From the NCBI GenBank assembly GCA_028689205.1, contig JAQTWP010000006.1:1-64000 (forward strand): a stretch of 64,000 nucleotides of DNA. Reading direction: 5' to 3'. The notes below the pieces were generated by a model, which saw only the letters and a program-made list of their open reading frames with translations, did no database searches and was not told the DNA's origin. The translations under genes were made by a program, and so were the position numbers. This document shows, piece by piece, positions 44,787 to 54,391 of this stretch; position 1 is the first letter of the stretch; the number at the start of each line of letters is the position of its first letter. This DNA comes from Candidatus Altimarinota bacterium. GTDB taxonomy: Bacteria; Patescibacteriota; Gracilibacteria; BD1-5; UBA2023.

Positions 44787-45242
44787 ATGAAAAAATTACT
44801 TACAATTTGTATATTAAGTGTAATAGCTTTTATGAATGCAACTTATCTTACTGTCCAAAACTACAAAATAGAGCATTCTCCAGTTTGATCTGTATCTTCA
44901 TTCTGCGATTTGAGCAATAGCCTTTCTTGTACTAATGTTCTATCAAGTCCTTATTCCAAAGTATTATGACTTCCTTTTACAGCTGTTGCTATGATTGTTT
45001 ATCCAATAATATTTGCAATTGCTTTTCTTTGAATGCAAAAAATAATCAGAAAACCTTTTCATATATTATCTATTCTATGAGTTGGATGAATTATGTTTAA
45101 TTGATATTTCATTTCACAAGAATTCCTTAATATTTGATCATACTGCCCACTTTGTATGGTTTGTACTGGTATAATTATTGTTATATTAATACTGTGAATT
45201 TTGGGAATACGAAGTGATTTTAATAAAATCTTGAAAAAATAA
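44787..45242 (+). CDS. VKOR family disulfide-generating membrane protein
   Basis: 151 residues with four to five membrane helices. SFCDLSNSLSCTNVLSSPYS has the loop Cys pair and SYCPLCMVCTGIIIV the CxxC active site. VKOR proteins re-oxidise DsbA/thioredoxin-like partners using quinone. Paired with the DsbA gene, it completes an oxidative folding pathway in the envelope. A terminator follows. Confidence 0.87.
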
Positions 45243-45247
45243 ACAAT

Positions 45248-45505
45248 TTATAAAAGTAAAAAGGCGACCCATGGGTCGCCTTTTATATATCCAAAATCTG
45301 CTCAATATCTCAACCTTGTAATAAAAGGTTTCTCCGGAAATGCGCCAGCTAGAAATAGCTGATGCTTAATTCCTGGATCAAAATCCATACTATCAAGAGT
45401 GCGGTTTGTTTTGCCATATTTATTGAAACTCTTTATAAGTTTCCTAACAGGCGTAGAAACTCCTACAAATACCCTTGTTGAAATAGTAACTTTTTCTTCG
45501 GACAT
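45248..45505 (-). CDS. Small unknown protein with Shine-Dalgarno start and atypical codon use
   Basis: MSEEKVTISTRVFVGVSTPV to ITRLRY is 67 residues with no TGA, using GGC, GGA, CGC and AGG, unlike neighbours. The next codon is TGA (45302-45304). If it is Gly the frame continues 17 more residues through the terminator hairpin to TAA at 45248; if it were a stop the gene ends at 45302. A clear AGGAG lies seven bases before the ATG, very rare in this window. An upstream in-frame ATG would add seven residues. No family is recognised. It looks acquired. Confidence 0.6.
45258..45285. terminator. Intrinsic terminator
   Basis: AAAAGGCGACCC / GGGTCGCCTTTT with a two-base loop centre, one of the most G/C-rich stems here. 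It serves the VKOR gene and overlaps the possible 3' end of the minus-strand gene. Confidence 0.87.
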
Positions 45506-45643
45506 AATTTTCTCCTTTTTCATCATTAGATTTGTGATGCATAAGTCATTTTAAGAAAAAATGTGTTTTGTCAATTATTTTTTATGCAATATAAATAGAA
45601 TTAGTCAATAATATTGCAGTATTTTTTGGTGGTTAAAAATAAT

Positions 45644-45671
45644 TTGACAATTTTTCTATAATTTTTAATAT
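45644..45671 (+). promoter_or_regulatory. Sigma-70-like promoter for the thrS leader
   Basis: TTGACA (45644-45649), a 16-base spacer and TAATAT (45666-45671), about 30 bases before the leader ATG. Confidence 0.65.
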
Positions 45672-45699
45672 ATTCACATATATTCAACCAACCCTTGCT

Positions 45700-45750
45700 A
45701 TGGTTTCATTACTTGTTACGACATTAACAACTAATACTTCTATTAAGTAG
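45700..45750 (+). CDS. Threonine-rich leader peptide of thrS
   Basis: MVSLLVTTLTTNTSIK then TAG. Five of 16 residues are Thr, clustered at positions 7, 8, 10, 11 and 13, just upstream of a terminator hairpin and threonyl-tRNA synthetase. That is the classic layout of ribosome-mediated attenuation: ribosomes stalling at Thr codons when charged tRNA-Thr is scarce would alter the downstream fold. No Shine-Dalgarno is present, as usual here. Confidence 0.65.
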   Translation: MVSLLVTTLTTNTSIK

Positions 45751-45775
45751 GTCTTTTGAATTACAAAAATAATCA

Positions 45776-45803
45776 AAAACTCCTACTAAAATAGGAGTTT
45801 TTT
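45776..45803 (+). promoter_or_regulatory. Attenuator hairpin of the thrS leader
   Basis: Terminator stem AAAACTCCTA / TAGGAGTTTT followed by Ts, 41 bases before the thrS ATG. AGTAGG at 45746-45751, overlapping the leader stop codon, can pair with CCTACT at 45782-45787 and so form an antiterminator that breaks the hairpin. Confidence 0.65.
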
Positions 45804-45843
45804 AATAATTTAAAATGAAAAATATTATTTAACCAATAGAATT

Positions 45844-47595
45844 ATGAGTCATGAAATATCTACTATACGCCACAGCTTATCTCACATATTAGCTCAAGCT
45901 GTAAAATCTATTTATCCAGAAGTTCAACTTGCAATATGACCAAGTATTGAAAATGGATTTTATTATGATTTTGATTTCTGAGATATTAAACTTGAAGAAT
46001 GAGCTCTCAAAGAAATTGAGAAGAAAATGAAAAACATAATAAAACAAAACCAATTATTCGAAGAATATGTTTTACCAATTGATGATTCAATTGAGATAAT
46101 CAAAAATTCATGAGAAATATACAAATTAGAAATGGCCGAAGATCTTAAAAAATCTTGAGAAACCGAGCTAACTTTTTATAGAAATAAAACTCAACAATGA
46201 GTTCCTACTTTCGTAGATATGTGTAGATGACCTCATGTAGACAAAACACTTGATATCGATGAAAATGCTTTCAAATTAGAACGTATTTCTTGAGCGTACT
46301 GGAAATGAGATGCAAATAATAAAATGCTTACTCGTATTTATTGATTTGCTTTTGAATCAAGAGAAAAGCTAGATGAATATCTGAAAAATCTTGAAGAAGC
46401 AAAAAAGAGAGATCATAAAATAATAGGTAAAAATCTTGATTTATTTAGTTTTCATCATGAAAGTCCTGGTTCTGCTTTTTGGCATCCAGCTGGACTTATA
46501 ATTTGGAGAGAATTAGAGAATTTTTGGAGAGAATTCCATATCGCCAATTGATATACAGAAATCCAAACTCCTCAAATGGCCAAAAATGATTTATGGATTA
46601 CTTCTGGTCATTGGGATCATTACAAAGAAGATATGTATCATTGGGAAGAAAGTGATGAAACTTTTTGTCTAAAACCAATGAGTTGTCCTTTTTGAGTGCT
46701 TATATATAACGAAAAACAATCTTCATATAAAGATTTACCAATAAGATTTAATGAAATTGGTAGAATATTCAGGAATGAAAAATCATGAGAATTAAATGGA
46801 CTTTTCCGCGTAAGAACAATTACTCAAGATGATGCACATATTTATCTTAGAGAAGACCAAATTTTTAATGAAATTAAAGATCTTCTTAATATGGTAAAAG
46901 AGTTTTATGCAATTTTTAAATTTAAACCTAATTTCTTTCTTTCTACAAGACCAGATAGTTTCCTCGGAGAAATTGAGACTTGGAATAAAGCAGAAGATGA
47001 CCTTAGAAGTGCCTTGAGTGAAAATAATATTGAATATGGTTTAAAAGAATGAGATTGAGCTTTTTATGGTCCAAAAATAGATATTCAAATTAAAGATGCT
47101 ATCGGTAGGACTTGGCAATTAGCTACCATTCAGCTTGACTTCCAACTGCCTTGAAGATTCGGAATGGAATATGTTGATAAAGACTGAACTAAAAAAACTC
47201 CAGTCATGATTCATAGGGCAATTTTTGGAAGTTTTGAAAGATTAATATGAATATTAACAGAACATTTCTCTTGAATATATCCACTTTGGCTAGCTCCAAG
47301 ACAAGTTGTAGTGGTACCTGTTAGTGATGCTTTTAATGATTACGGAAGAAAAGTATATGATGAATTAAAGCAATCTTGAATAAGAGTGAGTATTGATGAT
47401 AGCAGTGATAGTCTTAATAAAAAAGTTAGAAATGCAGAAAAAATGCATATAAATTATATTCTAGTTGTTTGAGAAAAAGAAAAAGAATCAAATACTGTTT
47501 CAGTTAGAAATTACAAAACTAAAGATCAAAACGAAGAAGGTGTAAAAGCATTCTTATCAGATATAAAGGCTGAAATTAATAATAAGAAAATTTAA
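45844..47595 (+). CDS. thrS: Threonyl-tRNA synthetase
   Basis: 583 residues. It lacks the N-terminal TGS domain and starts directly at the editing (N2/SAD) domain: [13 protein letters not shown] (HxxxH) and VDMCRGPHV (CxxxH). The class II core has [18 protein letters not shown] (motif 1 region), [31 protein letters not shown] (motif 2), QDDAHIY and GSFERLIGILTEHF (motif 3), then the anticodon-binding domain. It charges tRNA-Thr and is expected to be under leader-peptide control. Confidence 0.95.
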
Positions 47596-47601
47596 TATAT
47601 T

Positions 47602-47632
47602 AAAAAACCAGTTCGATTGAACTGGTTTTTTT
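47602..47632. terminator. Bidirectional intrinsic terminator
   Basis: AAAAAACCAGTTC / GAACTGGTTTTTT with a four-base loop, between convergent genes. Confidence 0.87.
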
Positions 47633-47651
47633 GTAGCTTTTTATATAATAA

Positions 47652-48344
47652 TTAATCATTAAATCTGAGAGTAAAAAATATTTTTCAAATAGTGACTCTG
47701 TAGTTTTTTTCAATATATTTTCTTGATAATCATAATCCGATATCTTCCTGAATTAGTTTTCAGCCAATTTTTTCAACGTTACAATTAATTAATCTTCAAG
47801 CCTCATCGGCTACAATTAAAGAATTTCAACTTGATTGCACTTGGAATTTATAGATATTTTGAGGTCAAAAATCTAGAGTTATAAGGTACATATTTCATTG
47901 TCAAATTCTTTCAACTTGTTTTGATTGTAAAGGTTGAATTCTTGTATCTTTTTCAGTTCTTGCAAATTTTCACTTTAAATGGAATGATAGTGTTTTTCAA
48001 GAATTCATCATTCATGCATCTTCCACATCAAGATTAGTTGAATAAGCTTTTTCTCTTGATTCACAAAAGGCACTAGACCTTTGATTTAATATTTTAGAAT
48101 ACAAACTACCTAGGTCTTGCTTTGTAGTAGGATTTTTTGTAATATTTTTTTGTCTTTCAAAATATGTCATTAACTGGTTAAAATTACCAGTATTCAGACA
48201 GTTAGTTAGATTTAATATATTTAATAAATTACCTTCGTTTCTGTAATGAAGATATTTTTTTACTTTATTTATAAAATCTTTTTCGATTTCCTTGTATTGT
48301 TCAGGATTATTCTGTATCTCTCCGTTTTCGAATTCTGATTCCAT
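47652..48344 (-). CDS. Hypothetical protein (230 aa)
   Basis: It begins MESEFENGEIQNNPEQYKEI. The first ~100 residues are helical and hydrophilic; the second half is more beta-rich (FHLKGKFARTEKD, NMYLITLDFGPQNIYKFQVQ, KYIEKNYRVTIGKIF). No signal, membrane segment or known family. It follows the 48350 gene by five bases on the same strand, so the two form an operon. Confidence 0.6.
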
Positions 48345-48349
48345 TGTGA

Positions 48350-48703
48350 TTATTTTTTAATTATTAAATTATTTTCAATTCCTGCTTTTATTTCTCATAT
48401 TGCCCTTTTTTCAGGTCACTCTGCTTTACTAAAAATATCAGGTAATTCAACATTTTTGATTTTTAATCTTTCTTCTTCATTTAATTCAAAAAAATAAGCT
48501 ACTATTTCTTGCTTTTTAGAATTAAACTCTGAGAAAATTTCAAGTAACTTATTCAAATTAACAGTTCAAAAATTTTGTAATTTTTCTTTTTCCATTGTCT
48601 CTCTGGCTTCCAGAAATACTTTACGGTAAACTTCAATTGATGAACAAAAAATCTCAATGTTATCCTTTGTATTCTCAATGTTATCTTTTAGTTTTTTTGT
48701 CAT
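48350..48703 (-). CDS. Hypothetical helical protein (117 aa)
   Basis: MTKKLKDNIENTKDNIEIFC, Lys/Glu/Asn-rich helices with likely coiled-coil character in the first 50 residues and an end AGIENNLIIKK. Unrecognised. First gene of a two-gene minus-strand operon divergent from tmk. Confidence 0.6.
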
Positions 48704-48811
48704 CGAACTTTATTTATATGGATTAATAGAATTGTATCATATATAACTTTATTTTGCAAAAAATATGTTTTCTTTTAAACTGTTTTTACTAAAAATAATT
48801 AATAAAAAAAT

Positions 48812-49504
48812 ATGTTTATTGCAATAGAATGAGTTGACTGAGCATGAAAAGCAACTCAAACCAGACTACTTTTAGAAAATCTTGATAAAAAATGATTCAG
48901 TGCCGAAAGTATATCATTTCCTGCTTATTGAGAATGATCATGTAGGTTCGTTGAGAATTTTTTGAATTGAACATACGGACATCCATCAGAACTTGATTGA
49001 TATATAGCTTCTAGTTTTTATGTACTTGATAGATTCGAACAATCTCCAAAACTCAAGAATATTATAGCTACAAAAGATTTCCTAGTAACTGACAGATATT
49101 CAATATCCAATTTTATACATAGATGAACCAAATTCCTTGAATCAAACGACACAGAATGATTACATAAGTTTTTTGATTGGATTTATGATTTTGAATTCAA
49201 TAAAGCATGACTTCCAAAGCCTGACCTAATAATTTTTCTTTCTCTTTCAATGAAAAATATAAGATCACAAATAGAAAGGAAAAAAGAACAAGATAGACAA
49301 TATGTATCTATAGATTGATGATTAGATTTGGCAGAACAAGATATCAAACATCAGGAATATTCTCTACTAGTATGAAAAGAATATCTACCAAAATATTTCC
49401 ATAATTATATCGTGTTTGAATGTGAAAAAGAAAACTGAGAAATGATGACTCCAGAAGAAATAAATGAAAAATTGGTAGAAATTATTTTAAGTAAAAAATC
49501 TTAA
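48812..49504 (+). CDS. tmk: Thymidylate kinase
   Basis: 230 residues, a little long for the family. MFIAIEGVDGAGKATQTRLL is the P-loop (two of its glycines TGA), TDRYSISNFIHRG holds the DR-Y motif, and GLPKPDLIIFLSLS precedes the LID region with RKKEQDRQY. It makes dTDP from dTMP. Its TAA stop is one base before the next ATG, so it is cotranscribed with the prepilin-like gene at 49506, an odd partner. Confidence 0.9.
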
Positions 49505-49505
49505 T

Positions 49506-50927
49506 ATGCATAATTCACTAAAAACCAAAAACAAAACACTAAAAATTAATTTCTGATTCACTTTAGTTGAGCTCCTGATTGCAGTGACGCTTTCTGCACT
49601 TTTAATGACTTCTGTAATGATATTTACCTGAGCAAATATTAGGAATTCAAAAAAAAATGAAAAAATACTTTCGAATTCTAATAAAAATTACAGTTTTGAA
49701 ACCAAATTATTAGAAGTAACTGGGAATATTGATACTAATTGAATATATAATTCTTGAAGTAGTTTTTGAAGTTATTCAAGTTGAATATTTTTATCAACAA
49801 AATGACCTAATCTACCTATTACATTTATTGGAATAAAAACATTCACAGGTTTTTGTGATTCTTTTTCATGATCAGCAAGTGCAACATGAACTATTAATAG
49901 GCTTGTAATTAAAGAAATGCTCTCAGAAAATAACTCTCATTCGTGAACTACCAATTATTATATCAATAGAGATAAAAATTCTATCTATACTTCTTGATCA
50001 ATTCTTGCTGTTTGAACATGATTAAAATGAAATAGTCTTAGTAGTAGCTGAACCTGAACAGAACTTAATAATCCTTCGGCTATAATTGAGAATTCTGGTA
50101 TTCTATATATTGCAGATTCATGAAATAATAGAATTCTATCATATGTAATATCAACTGGTGGAATATATGAAATTGCAAATAATAAAAACTGAATATCTAA
50201 TCCTACGGATATATATTATTCCTGAGCTTTATATATAACCAATGCTTGAGCCTGAAATATTATAAAAATTACAGATTGAATGTGAACTTGAGATAAATTA
50301 GATACTTCATTTAAAGTCCCAAAAAACATTACTTTTGATAAAATTGAATTTATCTTCAATTGAATTGCAAATATATCTAGCCCAACATCTAGTTGAAGTT
50401 TTACTTTTAGTTGAATAAGCACGGGTACAGAAGATATTGTCAGTACTTGAACTACTCTAACTTACTTTTTTTCTTGAACAACAAGGACTATTAATTCTTG
50501 AACTACTTATTGAGTTACAATTAATTCAATATCTCCATATCCAACTTCTACTTGATCATATTCCGTAAAAGTTAATTTCCTATCTTGAGTAATAGTGCAG
50601 GATAGTCTTAATTTGCCATATTTTATCAAATGAGATTGAATTACCACCACAATGAAGTGAAATACTATAGAAGTACTTAGTTGATGAATTATCTACCCTA
50701 ATAATATCACATCAATAACTGCGCGGGATTCAACGATTACTAATTACAATAGTTTGCTTAATAATTCATTCTGAATAAAAACAATTAGTGAACTTCCTAT
50801 AAAAGATTTTAATTATAATGTAGATTGAAATATCTTAAGTATAAAAGTTAGCTACTACAAATATTATGATTGTCTGAATGAAAAACATATTATAAAAGAA
50901 AAAATCTATAAAAAGCTTTTGAAATAA
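49506..50927 (+). CDS. Type IV prepilin-like protein with NHL-like repeats
   Basis: 473 residues. The leader MHNSLKTKNKTLKINFG precedes FTLVELLIAVTLSALLMTSV, a prepilin N-terminus different from the tandem set at 28770-34577. The middle reads PSAIIENSGILYIADSGNNR and NPTDIYYSGALYITNAGAGN, typical of NHL/beta-propeller blades. The rest is Ser/Thr/Gly-rich beta structure. It is probably surface-exposed after prepilin peptidase cleavage, perhaps a minor pilin or adhesin. Confidence 0.75.
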
Positions 50928-50992
50928 ATTAACAATAACTATTTACCTCCAAATATCTTCAAAGAAGAAAAAATCTCTTTAAGATTTTATAA

Positions 50993-51036
50993 TAAAAAAA
51001 GACTAGTCTAAAAAATTTTAGACTAGTCTTTTTTTT
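50993..51036. terminator. Bidirectional intrinsic terminator
   Basis: AAAAAAAGACTAGTCTAAAA / TTTTAGACTAGTCTTTTTTT, a long perfect palindrome between convergent genes. Confidence 0.9.
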
Positions 51037-51044
51037 GGTATTGA

Positions 51045-51482
51045 TTATAAATTCGAAAAATCTGCGGGAAGTTCATCAGTTCAGGTGGAAGAATCTATAT
51101 TCAAATCATCTTTAGAACCAAAGAATTTTGTAGAAATTTGCTTAATTTCAAGAAATATTGCATTAGGGGAAACATATTTTGACACATTAAGTCATAACAT
51201 ATCTCATATCTTAGGTGATATAAATATAGCAAGTATAATTATGATAAGACCAATTATAGAATATCTTATAGAATTAATTGCAGGTTTTGTTTTTTCTTCC
51301 TTTCATCCAGAAAGAATTAGCATTACTCATCACCATATAAAATAAAATACAGCGAGCATTCAAGAAAAAAGAACTACTAAGGCAATAGCAACTCTTATAA
51401 TATCATCCAATTCATAAGCTTTTGATCCTTCAATTCATATTTCTCAAGCTGCAACTGCAGCGCTTGCTATTTCTATAAACAT
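51045..51482 (-). CDS. T4SS-pilin-like membrane protein
   Basis: 145 residues. Two membrane helices (FSGMLAVFYFIWGGVMLILS and YSIIGLIIIILAIFI) are joined by SGGKEEKTKPAINSIR, the W-GG-x-L-x-SGG-x-E-K-x-x layout of VirB2-like/T4SS-pilin proteins common in CPR genomes. The C-terminus is polar. It could be the pilin partner of the VirB4 at 20253, although the two are 29 kb apart. Confidence 0.65.
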
Positions 51483-51554
51483 ATTAATTAACTTTTTAGT
51501 TATAAATCGCTCTCACTATAGTTATCTAAGCAAAAAAGTAAAGAATTTTTTACC

Positions 51555-51579
51555 AAAAAAGTCCCGAAGGACTTTTTTT
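51555..51579. terminator. Intrinsic terminator of the khpA-rpsP region
   Basis: AAAAAAGTCC / GGACTTTTTT with a four-base CGAA loop. Confidence 0.85.
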
Positions 51580-51590
51580 AATTTTTTATA

Positions 51591-51830
51591 TTATTCTTCA
51601 ACAACTTTTAGATTAACTCTAGCATTTGTTTTAGAACCGTATACTCTAAGAACAGTTCTGATGGCATCAATTGTTTTACCACCTTTACCAATTACTGTTC
51701 ACATATCATTTTTATTGATTTTTAGTAAAAGTAAAGTTCCCATTTCATCTTCTTTGATTTCAACTTCAACATCTTGTGGAGTTTTTACTAAAGAAGTAAC
51801 TATAAACTTCAAAAATTCTACAGCTTCCAT
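51591..51830 (-). CDS. khpA: KH-domain RNA-binding protein KhpA
   Basis: 79 residues. A type II KH domain with NDMGTVIGKGGKTIDAIRTV (GxxG loop GKGG) and a C-terminal strand VNLKVVEE. It binds RNA broadly and in many bacteria works with KhpB and sits beside rpsP, as here (24-base gap). Confidence 0.92.
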
Positions 51831-51854
51831 TATTTAAAAGTAAAAAAATAAAAA

Positions 51855-52082
51855 TTATTTATTGCGTTCCAAAATTCTTTTTAAGCTATCTGAGTATTGA
51901 GCTCAGTTGCTTATATATTTTTGTGCTTCATTAGTATCAAAACTAAGTTCTTTTGTTAAAGGATTATAAAATCCAAGAACCTTTTGATGTCAGTGTTGGG
52001 GAGCTCTTTTAGCCTCAGTAAGAACAATTCTGTAAAAAGCTAGGTTTTTTCTTCAAGCTCTAGAAAGTCTGATTTTTAACAT
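51855..52082 (-). CDS. rpsP: Small ribosomal subunit protein bS16
   Basis: 75 residues. MLKIRLSRAGRKNLAFYRIV, ALTEAKRAPQHGH-like and VLGFYNPLTKELSFD match bS16. It supports 30S assembly. khpA follows in the same operon. The family order bS16-KhpA is common. Confidence 0.93.
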
Positions 52083-52131
52083 GATTAAAGTAAAATTAGG
52101 AATTACAAGTTATAAAAGTTTGTATTTATTA

Positions 52132-52216
52132 TGGTGCCCGGGGCGGGAATTGAACCCGCACTCCCGAAGGAACAGGATTTTAAGTCCTGCGTGTCTACCA
52201 ATTTCACCACCCGGGC
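52132..52216 (-). tRNA. tRNA-Leu (TAA anticodon)
   Basis: An 85-base class II tRNA with 7-bp acceptor stem GCCCGGG/CCCGGGC, a variable arm around TTCCTTCGGGAGT, T-loop GGTTCAATTCC and anticodon TAA in GACTTAAAATC. The CCA end is encoded. Confidence 0.93.
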
Positions 52217-52263
52217 AAGAATAGTAGACTTTAATATCTAAAAAGAACTAAAGTCTAAAATTA

Positions 52264-52461
52264 TTATAAAACTCATTTAGTTTTAAGTGTCTTAATTGCT
52301 TTAGCAGATAATCTCATTCTAAACATGAGACCAGTTGCTGGATCTTTAATATTTCTCCAAAATAAATTTGGTTGAAATGTTCTTTTTGTTCTTCTTACTG
52401 AATGAGATACATTATTTCATGTACTTGTTCTCTTACCAGTCAATTGACATACGCGTGCCAT
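52264..52461 (-). CDS. rpmB: Large ribosomal subunit protein bL28
   Basis: 65 residues. MARVCQLTGKRTSTGNNVSH, SVRRTKRTFQPNLFW and MFRMRLSAKAIKTLKTKG match bL28. The zinc-type Cys set is not complete (a single Cys). The gene stands between tRNA-Leu and rpsJ. Confidence 0.93.
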
Positions 52462-52491
52462 AAATATTTATAAGATTAGTAAATTAATTGT

Positions 52492-52812
52492 TTATAGTAC
52501 TTTTAATTCAACACCAACTCAAGAAGGAATATTAATACCTTGTAAAAGCTCTAATGTTTTAGAAGTAGGTTCTTTAATATCGATAATTCTCTTATGTCTT
52601 CTGATTTCGAATTGTTCTCTTGCATCTTTATTTACAAAAGTTGATCTATTAACAGTAACTTTTTCTATTTTAGTTGGAAGTGGAATTGGTCCAACAACAA
52701 TTGCTCAAGAATCTTTTGCAGTAAGAACAATTTTTTTAACAGCTTCATCTATAAGCTTATGTTCGAATGCTTTAACAACAATTCTTATGTTCCCAGTTTT
52801 TTTTGCAGACAT
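52492..52812 (-). CDS. rpsJ: Small ribosomal subunit protein uS10
   Basis: 106 residues. [40 protein letters not shown] and [15 protein letters not shown] are diagnostic of uS10. It acts in 30S structure and, as NusE, in antitermination. It lies just downstream of tuf, a str-S10 type junction, but the rest of the S10 operon is not in this window. Confidence 0.95.
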
Positions 52813-52859
52813 TGTATAAAAATTATTAATTATGAATTACATATTATAAATTCATTTTT

Positions 52860-52885
52860 TGTAAGGAAGATTGCTCCTCCTTACA
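52860..52885 (-). promoter_or_regulatory. Leader hairpin upstream of rpsJ
   Basis: GTAAGGA / TCCTTAC stem with ten-base loop in the tuf-rpsJ gap, with no T run on the minus strand, so a regulatory or RNA-processing hairpin is more likely than a terminator. Confidence 0.4.
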
Positions 52886-52944
52886 AATTGATTAATCTAT
52901 AATGGAATAAAATTATTAAAACGAAAATAATTGTTTGAAAAATG

Positions 52945-53000
52945 AGTACCGGAGCGAAACGTAGTGAAAACTACGGTGAGCGAGGAAACGGAGTTTTGAA
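52945..53000. repeat. GC-richer repeat-like block between tuf and rpsJ
   Basis: ACCGGAGCGAAACGTAGTGA, AAACTACGGTGAGCGAGG and AAACGGAG resemble the GAGCGAAAGCGAGGAG core of the 3239 element. It contains the perfect hairpin CGTAG-TGAAAA-CTACG. It may be a short relic of a dispersed palindromic element. Confidence 0.45.
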
Positions 53001-53026
53001 GACAAAGATTAAGTTTTAATGTTTTA

Positions 53027-54220
53027 TTAAGCTGTTACTTTAGCAACTACTCAAGAACCTACAGTTCTACCACCTTCACGGATAGCGAATCTAAGACCTT
53101 GATCCATAGCTATTGGAGAACCTAATTCAATAACCATTTTAATGTTATCTCATGGCATAACCATTTCAACACCAGCAGGTAATTCAATTGTACCAGTTAC
53201 ATCAGTAGTACGGAAATAGAATTGAGGTTTGTAACCTTTGAAGAATGGAGTATGACGACCACCTTCATCTTTTGTAAGTACGTATACTTCAGCTTCGAAT
53301 TTAGTATGTGGTTTGATTGATGCTGGTTTAGCAAGAACTTGTCCTCTTTCAATATCATCTCTTTCAATACCTCTTAGAAGTAGTCAAGCATTATCTCAAG
53401 CTTCACCTCTATCTAATTGTTTGTGGAACATTTCAACTCAAGTAACAGTAGTTTTTTTAGTATCTCTAATACCTACTACTTCAATTTCATCACCAATTTT
53501 AATAACTCATTGTTCAATTTTACCAGTAACTACTGTACCTCTACCTTTAATTGAGAATACATCTTCAACTGGCATAAGGAAAGGTTTGTCAAGTGGTCTA
53601 TCAGGAACTGGAACGAATTTTTCAATTGCTTCAAATAGTTCAATAATAGTTTTAGCACCATATGCTTTGTCCATATCAGTTGGATTTTGTAGAGCTACTA
53701 ATCAAGAACCTCTGATAACTGGAGTATCATCTCCTGGGAAATCATATTTTGAAAGTAATTCTCTAATTTCCATTTCAACTAAATCTAGCATTTCTTCATC
53801 ATCTACCATATCACATTTATTCATGTAAACTACGATATATGGAACACCTACTTGTCTAGCTAAAAGAATATGTTCTCTAGTTTGAGCCATTGGACCATCA
53901 GTTGCAGCAACTACTAGAATTGCAGCATCCATTTGTGCAGCACCAGTAATCATGTTTTTAATATAATCAGCATGCCCTGGACAATCAACGTGAGCGTAAT
54001 GTCTAGCTGCAGTTTCATATTCAATATGTGCAGTATTAATTGTTATACCACGTGCTTTTTCCTCTGGAGCAGCATCGATTTTGTCGAATGCAGTTACATC
54101 TCATCCAAACTTGCTAGCAAGAACGATAGAGATACCAGCTGTAGTAGTAGTTTTACCATGATCAACGTGACCAATGGTACCTATGTTTAAGTGTGGCTTT
54201 GAGCGATCAAAAGTTGCCAT
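53027..54220 (-). CDS. tuf: Elongation factor Tu
   Basis: 397 residues, full length. [19 protein letters not shown] (G1), [15 protein letters not shown] (G2), [20 protein letters not shown] (G3), [11 protein letters not shown] (G4), then domains II and III with [18 protein letters not shown] and the ending [17 protein letters not shown]. It delivers aminoacyl-tRNA to the ribosome. Many glycines use GGT/GGA, fewer TGA than in typical genes here, which may reflect high expression. Confidence 0.97.
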
Positions 54221-54303
54221 AATTATAAAAAATTATTAAATAAAAATTAAATAGTGTTTTTAAGCGATCCAATGATATGAAAAATGCAGAAAAATGCAAA
54301 TAA

Positions 54304-54390
54304 TTATTTTTGGATTTTACGCATCTTTTTAGTAATTCTATCACTAGCTCTACGTAGCTTTTTATGAGCTTTTGTTGTTAATCTAGGCAT
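54304..54390 (-). CDS. Tiny basic protein (28 aa)
   Basis: MPRLTTKAHKKLRRASDRIT, then KKMRKIQK. Very basic, helical, in the translation gene block, starting one base after the stop of the next upstream gene. It could be a small ribosome-associated protein, but no family is matched and the short length leaves doubt. Confidence 0.45.
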   Translation of the reverse strand: MPRLTTKAHKKLRRASDRITKKMRKIQK

Positions 54391-54391
54391 A

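Noticed and set aside
45644-45846. T-box riboswitch upstream of thrS
   Set aside because: No T-box consensus or specifier-loop stem was seen, while a Thr-rich ORF and competing stems are present.
53313-53828. 171-codon open frame on the plus strand opposite tuf
   Set aside because: It is the complement of a highly conserved EF-Tu gene; its low-complexity Ser/Ile-rich translation is a shadow.
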